A stretch of 6,249 bases of DNA, taken from the NCBI GenBank assembly GCA_025057735.1, contig JANWUU010000075.1, positions 1 through 6,249 on the forward strand, in the 5' to 3' direction. The notes under the pieces are model-generated. The model was not told the DNA's origin and ran no database searches. It worked only from the letters and a program-made list of their open reading frames with translations. Both the position numbers and the translations under genes were made by a program. Origin of the DNA: Burkholderiaceae bacterium (lineage in GTDB: Bacteria > Pseudomonadota > Gammaproteobacteria > Burkholderiales > Burkholderiaceae). The stretch's first letter is position 1, and every line of letters begins with the position of its first letter. Shown in pieces: positions 1-5,330 of this stretch.

Positions 1-399
1 CGCGATCCACATCTGCTCGACGGCGCTCGCGACACCGCTGAAGAGCGCCAACAGGTACAGCGTGTGCAGGGCCAGGACCAGCAGGCTGAAGACGTCTTCC
101 CAGAAGAACGGCGGCGCGAACAGGTACACGCCGAACACGTCCTTCTCCCAGATCGCGCCGGTGACCATGATCGCGTACAGCAGCAGGGTCTTGGCCACGA
201 TCGAGGCCGTCGCCGCCGTATAGCCGTCGCCCGTGGCGAGGAAGCGCAGGACCAGCGCCAGGCTCAGCAGAAAGACGGCGAACTGCAGCGGCGCCAGCAC
301 CGCCTGCACGCGGGTCCAGGGAGAACGGTCACGCCGCTCGCGCTGCTCGCGCGTGTAGAGCGCGGTGGCCGACCTGCCTGGCGCAACTGCCTTGCCCAT
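1..399 (-). CDS. bchF: 2-vinyl bacteriochlorophyllide hydratase BchF (N-terminal 133 codons, runs off the left edge)
   Basis: BchF adds water to the C3 vinyl group of the (bacterio)chlorophyllide intermediate, giving the 3-hydroxyethyl form in bacteriochlorophyll a synthesis. Reading the minus strand from the ATG at 399-397 gives an open frame with no stop to base 1. Recognisable family stretches are YTREQRERRDRSPWTRVQ (residues 15-32), LAPLQF (35-40), ATASIVAKTLLLYAIMVTG (63-81) and FAPPFFWEDVFSLLVLALHT (94-113). Hydrophobic segments at about 34-53, 66-82 and 104-121 suggest an integral membrane protein. The family is roughly 160-180 residues, so the last quarter or so is outside the window. 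A good ribosome site (GGGGAG, complement of 408-413) lies 8 bases before the ATG. The gene is divergent from ppaA. In related clusters bchF begins the bchFNBHLM operon, which would continue to the left, but that is inferred. Identification is strong; only the C-terminus is unseen. Confidence 0.95.
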   Translation of the reverse strand, partial: MGKAVAPGRSATALYTREQRERRDRSPWTRVQAVLAPLQFAVFLLSLALVLRFLATGDGYTAATASIVAKTLLLYAIMVTGAIWEKDVFGVYLFAPPFFWEDVFSLLVLALHTLYLLALFSGVASAVEQMWIA

Positions 400-418
400 T
401 GCTGCCACTCCCCGGTGC

Positions 419-436
419 TGTCGGCCAATCTAGACA
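419..436. promoter_or_regulatory. PpsR/CrtJ operator, perfect TGT-N12-ACA match
   Basis: TGTCGGCCAATCTAGACA fits the TGT-N12-ACA palindrome bound by PpsR/CrtJ exactly, with four paired bases in each arm (TGTC/GACA). It covers the -10 box of the bchF promoter and its expected transcription start, so bound PpsR would block bchF transcription under aerobic or high-light conditions. The presence of ppsR about 1.1 kb away supports the reading. Binding itself is inferred. Confidence 0.8.
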
Positions 437-455
437 CAAAGCGCACGAGTGTCAA
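427..455 (-). promoter_or_regulatory. Sigma70-type promoter of bchF
   Basis: On the minus strand a perfect TTGACA (complement of 450-455) is followed after 17 bases by TAGATT (complement of 427-432), a 4/6 match to TATAAT that keeps its first, second and last positions. The predicted start is near 420, giving a leader of about 20 bases before the bchF ATG. The -10 lies inside the perfect PpsR site, and the -35 is the left arm of a near-consensus one, so repression by steric block is likely. Confidence 0.75.
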
Positions 456-483
456 TCAAACTGTACGTCCATGCAGATTGACA
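450..483. promoter_or_regulatory. Composite PpsR-like element: two abutting one-mismatch sites bounded by a perfect TGTCAAT...ATTGACA inverted repeat
   Basis: Two TGT-N12-ACA-like sites with one mismatch each sit side by side: 450-467 (TGT-N12-ACG) and 466-483 (CGT-N12-ACA), sharing two bases. Their good outer halves form a perfect 7-base inverted repeat, TGTCAAT at 450-456 and ATTGACA at 477-483, separated by 20 bases. The same outer halves are the -35 boxes of the two divergent promoters. The second site also has internal pairing (CAT/ATG-type positions 471-472 with 477-478). Binding by PpsR is inferred from sequence; the spacing differs from a simple pair of operators. Confidence 0.55.
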
Positions 484-506
484 AGCCGGCGGTCGGGGCG
501 TCTAAT
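478..506 (+). promoter_or_regulatory. Sigma70-type promoter of ppaA-ppsR
   Basis: A perfect TTGACA (478-483) is followed after exactly 17 bases by TCTAAT (501-506), 5/6 to TATAAT. The predicted start is near 513, leaving a leader of about 128 bases to the ATG at 641. The -35 is also the right arm of the near-consensus PpsR element, which points to autoregulation of the ppaA-ppsR pair together with bchF. It is one of the best-matching promoters in the window. Confidence 0.72.
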
Positions 507-640
507 GCCATGCAGGCGATGGCCTCCTCACCTGTTGGGGGGATAGCGTGGTGTTATCCGTGCCGAATTGCCGCAGTGCCGCTGGATCGCGGCTCGGAAA
601 CGTGCATAAGCTGACCGTGCCACGGAAAAAGGGGGGGGCG
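507..640 (+). other. Leader of ppaA/aerR with homopolymer tract before the start codon
   Basis: This stretch is downstream of the predicted ppaA start point and upstream of the chosen ATG. It holds small inverted repeats: GGATA 541-545 with TATCC 555-559, and GCCGC 578-582 with GCGGC 589-593. An A5G8 run (626-638) ends two bases before the ATG and supplies the only ribosome-binding-like purines. The frame of ppaA stays open back to a GTG at 548, but codons there (a TTA, GGA, consecutive GGG) look unlike the strongly G/C-ending genes, so it is probably untranslated. No other gene is seen. Confidence 0.5.
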
Positions 641-1540
641 ATGGCCGGTGTGTCTGCACGCACGATGGGCTTCCCGATCGCGAGCGCCTGCGATGCCCTC
701 TCCGCGGAGACGAACGGCGGTGCGACGCGGGCGACGCGCGACGAGGGCGGCGAGGCGCCGCTCGACGCCCTGCTGGTGACGATCGAGCGCGAAGTGATTC
801 CGCGTCTGGTGCTCGCCCATCGCGGCGAGCGCCCGGCGGCGCCGCAGGCCGCCGTGCCGAGCTGGCTGGAAGTCGAGGAGTTCGCGCGCCTGCTGCTGCG
901 CGACGATGCCGAGGCGATCGCGCGCTACCTGTCGCTGCTGCAGACGCGCGGTGTCGGCCTGGAAGCGATCTTTCTGGAGCTGTTGGCGCCGGCGGCGCGC
1001 ATGCTCGGGCGCTGGTGGGAGCAGGATCGATGCGACTTCAGCTCGGTGACGATCGCACTATGGCGCCTGCAGCGCGTCCTGTATGACCTGAGTCCGGCGT
1101 TCCAGACCGACGCGCGCGCGATCCAGGAGGGTCGCCGCATCCTGCTGGCGCCAACCCCGCACGAGCAACATACGTTCGGTCTGTTCCTGGTCGCCGAGCT
1201 GCTGCGCCGCGACGGCTGGGAGGTGGTCGCCGGCCCGGCGTTCTCTCACGAAGAGCTGGTTGGGCTGGTCGCCGACCACTGGTTCTCGGCCGCCGGCCTG
1301 TCGCTCGCCGCCGAGCGCTGGGTCGGCGGGCTGTGCGAGGTGATCGCGGACATGCGCCGCGCATCCCGCAACCGCGCGATTGTTATCATCGTCGGCGGTG
1401 CGTTCTTTGCCGAACATCCCGAGATGGCCGCCCGTGTGGGCGCTGACGCGATGGCGCCCGACGCGCGCCGCGCGGTGGAACTCGCGCGCCGCTTCTTTGA
1501 CCGCGGCATCGCGCGCGGTGGATCCGCCACGATGCGTTGA
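641..1540 (+). CDS. ppaA: Cobalamin-binding antirepressor PpaA/AerR
   Basis: AerR/PpaA binds cobalamin through a short B12-binding (SCHIC-type) domain and antagonises or modifies PpsR/CrtJ, making photosystem gene expression respond to light and B12. The 299-residue product has a variable N-terminus (1-40), then the family core starting at LDALLVTIEREVIPRLVLAH (41-60). It carries a WWEQDRCDF block with W125-W126, followed by a VT...WRLQ helix. HEQHTFG lies at 174-180, where H177 is the likely lower cobalt ligand, corresponding to His145 in R. capsulatus AerR from memory. A GGAFF turn near 252-256 belongs to the Rossmann-like B12 fold. The ATG at 641 was chosen because it follows an A/G-rich tract; GTG 548 and ATG 665 are in-frame alternatives. 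It lies 54 bp before ppsR on the same strand and is probably cotranscribed. The family call is confident; the exact start is not. Confidence 0.9.
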   Translation: MAGVSARTMGFPIASACDALSAETNGGATRATRDEGGEAPLDALLVTIEREVIPRLVLAHRGERPAAPQAAVPSWLEVEEFARLLLRDDAEAIARYLSLLQTRGVGLEAIFLELLAPAARMLGRWWEQDRCDFSSVTIALWRLQRVLYDLSPAFQTDARAIQEGRRILLAPTPHEQHTFGLFLVAELLRRDGWEVVAGPAFSHEELVGLVADHWFSAAGLSLAAERWVGGLCEVIADMRRASRNRAIVIIVGGAFFAEHPEMAARVGADAMAPDARRAVELARRFFDRGIARGGSATMR

Positions 1541-1571
1541 CGCCCGGCGAAGAGTCCGCGACGGACGGCGC

Positions 1572-1583
1572 AGGAGGGCGGAG
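1572..1583 (+). promoter_or_regulatory. Ribosome-binding region deciding the GTG start of ppsR
   Basis: AGGAGG at 1572-1577 lies 17 bases before the GTG at 1595, rather far, while a second GGAG at 1580-1583 lies 11 bases away and is the more plausible site. No ATG is available in frame nearby, and the product from GTG begins as PpsR proteins do. The 54-base gap also holds a small inverted repeat GTCCG-CGA-CGGAC (1554-1566); no separate ppsR promoter is evident. Confidence 0.55.
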
Positions 1584-1594
1584 CGTTTCGAACC

Positions 1595-3016
1595 GTGATC
1601 GAGTTCTCCGCTCCGCGACGCTTCCTTGCCGGTATCGACCCGCAGACGGCCGCGCGCCTGATCAGCACGGCTGCCGACGTCGCGCTCGTCATCGACCGGT
1701 CGGGCGTGATCCGCGACGTTTCGGTGGGCCACCAGGAACTGCTCGACGAAGGCTACGAGCGCTGGCGCGGCTTGCGCTGGGCAGAGACGGTCACAGCCGA
1801 GACGCGGCCGAAGGTCGAGGAAATGCTGGAAAGTGCGGTCGCCCGGGGCGAGGCGTCCTGGCGCCAGGTCAACCATCCGTCGCGGCGCGGCGATGACGTG
1901 CCGATGCTGTATTCGGCCGTCAAGGTCGGCAAGCGCGGTCCGGTTATTGCACTCGGCCGCAATCTGCGCTCGATCTCCGCGCTGCAACAGCAGCTGGTGC
2001 AGGCGCAGCAGTCCCTGGAACGCGATTTCCAGCGGCTGCGCCAGGCGGAGGCGCGCTACCGGCTGCTGTTCCAGCTCGCCACCGACGCGATCGTGATCGT
2101 CGATGCCGCGACGCTGAAGGTGGTGGAGGCCAACCCGGCGGCCTCGCGCCTGCTCGGCAACGGCGCCCGCAGCGTCGTCGGCCGGCCGCTGGCCGACGGC
2201 CTCGGACCGCGCGCGGTGCAGTCGCTGCAGGCGCTGTTCGACGCCGCCCGCAGCGCCGGGCGTGCCGACGAAATCCGGGTGCGCATCGGCGACGGCCGAG
2301 ACCCGCGCGAATACCGCGTCAGCGCCTCGCTGTTCCGGCAGGAAAACGCCACTTATTTTCTGGTGCGGCTGACGCCGGCGGCCGGCGCGGCTGAGGCGCC
2401 GGCAGCGGTCGCCAGCGCGACGCTGCGTGCGCTGGAGGGTCTCCCGGACGGCTTCGTCGTCACCGACCTCGAGGGCCGCGTACTGTGGGTGAACCGCGCC
2501 TTTCTCGACCTGGTGCAGGCGCCGAGCGTCGAGCAGGTGCGCGGCAAATCGCTGGAGAACTGGCTGGGGCGGGAGCGCGTGGATCTGAACGTGTTGATCG
2601 CCAACATGCGCCAGCACGGCAGCGTGCGGCTGTTCGCCACCACCGTGCGCGACGAACTGGGCGAACGCACCGAGGTCGAGATCTCGGCGGTGGCAGTAGC
2701 GGAGGCGGAGACGCCCTGCCTGGGATTCTCGTTCCGGCCGGTGGGCCGGCGGCTCGCGCCCGCAGCCGGGCGCGAGCGCGGGCAGTTGCCACGCTCGCTG
2801 GAGCAGCTCACCGAGCTGATCGGCCGCGTGCCGCTGAAGGACATCGTGCGCGAGACGGCCGACGTGATCGAACGCATGTGCATCGAGGCGGCGCTGCGCC
2901 TGACCGGCGACAATCGCGCCTCGGCCGCCGAGATGCTGGGGCTGAGCCGCCAGAGCCTGTACGTGAAGATGCACCGCTACGGACTGGGCGATCTCGGCCG
3001 TGAAGAGGCGTCTTGA
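1595..3016 (+). CDS. ppsR: Photosystem transcriptional repressor PpsR/CrtJ
   Basis: PpsR/CrtJ binds TGT-N12-ACA sites and represses bch, crt and puc genes under oxygen or light. The 473-residue product has the full family layout. An N-terminal PAS-like domain spans about 20-120 (ALVIDRSGVIRDVSVG). A glutamine-rich helical linker covers about 125-155 (LQQQLVQAQQSLERDF). A PAS domain starts near 150 (YRLLFQLATDAIVIVD) and a second near 279 (ALEGLPDGFVVTDLEGRVLW). A Fis-type helix-turn-helix lies at about 425-467 (NRASAAEMLGLSRQSLYVKM). Length is typical. Only two cysteines are present: C375 after the second PAS and C429 just before the HTH. The latter appears to match the redox-active HTH cysteine (Cys420/424) of Rhodobacter, but the partner expected near V257 is missing. 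It starts at GTG, follows ppaA, and its operators lie in front of bchF/ppaA and bchG. Confidence 0.95.
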   Translation: MIEFSAPRRFLAGIDPQTAARLISTAADVALVIDRSGVIRDVSVGHQELLDEGYERWRGLRWAETVTAETRPKVEEMLESAVARGEASWRQVNHPSRRGDDVPMLYSAVKVGKRGPVIALGRNLRSISALQQQLVQAQQSLERDFQRLRQAEARYRLLFQLATDAIVIVDAATLKVVEANPAASRLLGNGARSVVGRPLADGLGPRAVQSLQALFDAARSAGRADEIRVRIGDGRDPREYRVSASLFRQENATYFLVRLTPAAGAAEAPAAVASATLRALEGLPDGFVVTDLEGRVLWVNRAFLDLVQAPSVEQVRGKSLENWLGRERVDLNVLIANMRQHGSVRLFATTVRDELGERTEVEISAVAVAEAETPCLGFSFRPVGRRLAPAAGRERGQLPRSLEQLTELIGRVPLKDIVRETADVIERMCIEAALRLTGDNRASAAEMLGLSRQSLYVKMHRYGLGDLGREEAS

Positions 3017-3048
3017 GGGTCGCGCGCCCCGACCCAGTGTAAATTTTT
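3017..3048 (+). terminator. Weak terminator-like hairpin after ppsR
   Basis: Immediately after the ppsR stop, GGGTCG (3017-3022) pairs with CGACCC (3030-3035) across a 7-base loop, a six-pair GC-rich stem. A T5 run (3044-3048, followed by CTT) lies eight bases beyond the stem, farther than in a good intrinsic terminator, so termination is probably partial at best. The T-run is equally explained as part of the overlapping PpsR-like operator. Confidence 0.3.
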
Positions 3049-3055
3049 CTTGACT
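3038..3055. promoter_or_regulatory. PpsR/CrtJ-like operator upstream of bchG
   Basis: TGTAAATTTTTCTTGACT matches TGT-N12-ACA at all but the last base and pairs internally at AA/TT positions (3042-3043 with 3050-3051), as do known sites. It is an AT-rich island in very GC-rich DNA. Its right half is the -35 box of the bchG promoter, the same arrangement as at bchF and ppaA. Binding is inferred. Confidence 0.6.
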
Positions 3056-3078
3056 GTTGTTGGCGTCATGTCTAGCGT
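3050..3078 (+). promoter_or_regulatory. Probable sigma70-type promoter of the bchG operon
   Basis: TTGACT (3050-3055, 5/6) and TAGCGT (3073-3078, 3/6 but keeping the first, second and last bases) are 17 bases apart. Transcription would start around 3084-3086, on top of the bchG ATG at 3085, which also lacks any Shine-Dalgarno sequence. The -35 lies within the PpsR-like site. Confidence 0.5.
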
Positions 3079-3084
3079 ACTGGC

Positions 3085-3984
3085 ATGGCGCGCATCGCCC
3101 TGCCGTCGGTCGCGGTGCCTCCGCCCGCGGCCATCCTCGAGCTGCTGAAACCGGTCACCTGGTTTCCGCCGATGTGGGCTTTCGCCTGCGGCGCGGTGTC
3201 ATCGGGTGTGCCGCTGGCCGAGCGCTGGGACGCCCTGGTGCTCGGCATGCTGCTGGCCGGTCCGCTGCTGTGCGGCGCCAGCCAGGCGCTCAACGACTGG
3301 TTCGACCGCGAGGTCGATGCCGTCAACGAGCCGTGGCGGCCGATCCCGTCGGGCCGTGTGCCCGGCCGCTGGGGCCTTGCCGTGGCGATCGGCGTCGGCG
3401 CCTTGGCGCTCGCGGTGGCCGCCGCGCTTGGCATCTGGGTCTGGTGGGCGGCCGCCGTCGGCCTGATCGCCGCCTGGGCCTATAGCGCACCGCCGTTGCG
3501 CTTGAAGCAGAACGGCTGGCTCGGCAACGCGGCGGTCGGGTTCACGTACGAGGGGTTGGCGTGGCTGACGGGCGCCATCGCGATCGCGGACGGTCGTCTG
3601 CCGCCGGCGACGGTGTGGGCCGTCGCTGCGCTCTACAGCGTCGGCGCGCACGGCATCATGACGTTGAACGATTTCAAGTCGATGGCGGGCGACACGCGCC
3701 TGGGTGTGGGCTCGCTGCCCGTGCGCCTCGGCCCGCAGGCGGCGGCGCGTGTGGCCTGCGTCACGATGATCGTCCCGCAGGTCGCCGTGACGGCGCTGCT
3801 GCTCGCCCTGGCGCAGCCGTTGCATGCGCTGGCGGTGGCCGCACTGGTGCTCGTGCAGGCGGCCCTGATGCGGCACTTTCTGCGTGCGCCAGTGGCGCGC
3901 GCACGCTGGTACAGCGCGGTCGGGGTGAATTTCTTCGTCGCCGGAATGCTGGTGGCCGCCTTCGCGTTGCGCGGCGGCAACTGA
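3085..3984 (+). CDS. bchG: Bacteriochlorophyll synthase BchG (UbiA-family prenyltransferase)
   Basis: BchG esterifies bacteriochlorophyllide a with geranylgeranyl (or phytyl) diphosphate in the membrane, the step that makes the pigment lipid-soluble. The 299-residue product has the length and signatures of the family. These include LELLKPVTWFPPMWAFACG near the start, the first Asp-rich motif NDWFDREVD at 70-78 (N70, D71, D74, D78; Mg-diphosphate binding) followed by EPWRPIPSG, and the second motif NDFKSMAGDTRLGVGSLPV from residue 195 (D196, D203). Several hydrophobic segments fit the seven-to-nine-helix UbiA fold. The ATG at 3085 is the first start after an in-frame TAG at 3073, so the N-terminus cannot be much longer. 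No ribosome site precedes it. It is followed after 10 bp by the PucC-like gene and then bchP, forming one operon for the tail-attachment steps. Confidence 0.96.
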   Translation: MARIALPSVAVPPPAAILELLKPVTWFPPMWAFACGAVSSGVPLAERWDALVLGMLLAGPLLCGASQALNDWFDREVDAVNEPWRPIPSGRVPGRWGLAVAIGVGALALAVAAALGIWVWWAAAVGLIAAWAYSAPPLRLKQNGWLGNAAVGFTYEGLAWLTGAIAIADGRLPPATVWAVAALYSVGAHGIMTLNDFKSMAGDTRLGVGSLPVRLGPQAAARVACVTMIVPQVAVTALLLALAQPLHALAVAALVLVQAALMRHFLRAPVARARWYSAVGVNFFVAGMLVAAFALRGGN

Positions 3985-3994
3985 CGGAGGAGCG

Positions 3995-5326
3995 ATGACG
4001 AACGCGCTCGGCTGGCTCGGCATTGTCAGACTGGGGTTGGTGCAGACCGCGCTCGGCTCGATCGTGGTGCTGACGACCTCCACCATGAACCGCCTGATGG
4101 TGGTGGAACTGGCGCTGCCGGCCGTCGTGCCGGGACTTCTGGTCGGTCTGCACTACGCGCTGCAACTGCTGCGGCCACGCCTCGGGTTCGGCTCCGACGT
4201 GGGCGGGCGCCGCACGCCGTGGATCGTCGGCGGCATGGTGGTACTGGCCGCTGGCGCGGTACTGGCGGCGCTGGCCATCGTCGTCATGGGCACGCATCCG
4301 CTGCCCGGCATCGCATTGGCCGCGCTCGCCTTCACGGCCATCGGGCTGGGCGTCGGTGCCGCCGGCACGACGCTGCTGGTGCTGCTCGCCAAACGCGTCG
4401 CACCGGCGCGCCGAGCGGCGGCGGCGATGGTGGTGTGGGTGATGATGATCGCCGGCTTCATCGTCACCGCGGCGGTGGTGGGCCGACTGCTCGACCCCTA
4501 CTCGCCGGCGCGGCTGCTGGCGCTCGCTGGGGCAGTGGCGTCGTGCGCCGTCTTCCTGACGCTGGTGGCGGTGCGGGGTGTCGAGCGCACGCCGGAGCCG
4601 ACCGCGGCGGCGGCCGCGCGCGGTACGGCGCCGCGCACGAGCTTTCGCGCGGCGCTGCGCGAGGTTTGGAGTGAGGCGCAGGCGCGCCGCTTCGCTGTCT
4701 TCATCTTCGTCTCGATGCTGGCGTTCAGCGCGCAAGACCTGATCCTGGAGCCGTTCGCCGGACTGGTGTTCGACTACACGCCCGGCGAATCGACCCGGTT
4801 GTCCGGCGTGCAGAACGCGGGGGTGCTCGCGGGCATGGTGATCGTGGGTCTGCTTGCCGGCCGGGTCGGCGGCGCCCTCGGATCGCTGCGGCTGTGGACG
4901 CTGCTCGGCTGCGTGGCCTCGGCTGCCGCGCTCTTCGGGCTGACGGCCGCCGCCGTGGTCGGCAACGGCTGGCCGCTGGCAGTCAACGTGGCCGCGCTCG
5001 GCGCCGCCAACGGCGCCTATGCGGTGGCGGCGATCGGCTCGATGATGGGCATCGTCGGCAGCGGCGCCGCTCAACGCGAAGGGGTGCGCATGGGCATCTG
5101 GGGGGCGGCGCAGGCGATCGCTTTCGGTCTGGGCGGTTTTCTCGGCACGCTCGCCTCGGACCTCGCGCGTCTGCTGCTGGACTCCGCGGCCCTTGCGTAC
5201 GGTGCCGTGTTTGCGCTCGAGGGCGCGGGCTTCCTGCTGGCGGCCGTCCTGGCCGCGCGTCTGACACCGTCGGGGCGCGGTGCGGCCGGCGGGAACGTGC
5301 CCGCGTTGGCGATGGCGCGCGAGTGA
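3995..5326 (+). CDS. PucC/BCD-family MFS membrane protein between bchG and bchP (ORF428-type)
   Basis: This belongs to the PucC/LhaA group of major-facilitator-like proteins, thought to deliver or shuttle bacteriochlorophyll during assembly of light-harvesting complexes. The copy between bchG and bchP (ORF428 in R. capsulatus) is a conserved third paralogue whose precise task is unsettled. The 443-residue product is almost wholly hydrophobic, consistent with about 12 helices. It starts with GWLGIVRLGLVQTALGSIVV and STMNRLMVVELALPAVVPG, and has the MFS loop motif RPRLGFGSDVGGRRTPWI at 60-77. A polar central linker at about 190-225 (Arg/Ala-rich, ending FRAALREVWSEAQARRFAVF) separates the two halves. 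A textbook GGAGGAG (3986-3992) precedes the ATG. It begins 10 bp after bchG and ends 4 bp before bchP. It could be named pucC-like or lhaA-like; position favours ORF428. Confidence 0.9.
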   Translation: MTNALGWLGIVRLGLVQTALGSIVVLTTSTMNRLMVVELALPAVVPGLLVGLHYALQLLRPRLGFGSDVGGRRTPWIVGGMVVLAAGAVLAALAIVVMGTHPLPGIALAALAFTAIGLGVGAAGTTLLVLLAKRVAPARRAAAAMVVWVMMIAGFIVTAAVVGRLLDPYSPARLLALAGAVASCAVFLTLVAVRGVERTPEPTAAAAARGTAPRTSFRAALREVWSEAQARRFAVFIFVSMLAFSAQDLILEPFAGLVFDYTPGESTRLSGVQNAGVLAGMVIVGLLAGRVGGALGSLRLWTLLGCVASAAALFGLTAAAVVGNGWPLAVNVAALGAANGAYAVAAIGSMMGIVGSGAAQREGVRMGIWGAAQAIAFGLGGFLGTLASDLARLLLDSAALAYGAVFALEGAGFLLAAVLAARLTPSGRGAAGGNVPALAMARE

Positions 5327-5330
5327 GGCC

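Noticed and set aside
64..546. A 160-codon plus-strand open frame over the left end
   Set aside because: It overlaps bchF on the other strand and the divergent promoter region; the translation is charged and repetitive, while the minus-strand reading is unmistakably BchF.
541..593. Small hairpins in the ppaA leader as a possible B12 riboswitch
   Set aside because: The stems are only five base pairs and there is no recognisable B12-box-like conserved core, so a cobalamin riboswitch cannot be supported.
548..640. N-terminal extension of PpaA/AerR from GTG 548
   Set aside because: The frame is open but codon use is atypical (TTA, GGA, GGG GGG) and there is no clear ribosome site. It is kept only as an alternative start.
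1554..1566. GTCCG-CGA-CGGAC inverted repeat between ppaA and ppsR as a terminator
   Set aside because: The stem is five pairs with no following T-run, and it sits just before the ppsR ribosome site; chance is likely in GC-rich sequence.
1058..2974. A 638-codon open frame on the minus strand across ppaA and ppsR
   Set aside because: It lies opposite two clearly identified genes, its translation is a low-complexity His/Arg/Gln/Ala mixture with no domain, and such frames are expected opposite GC-rich codons.
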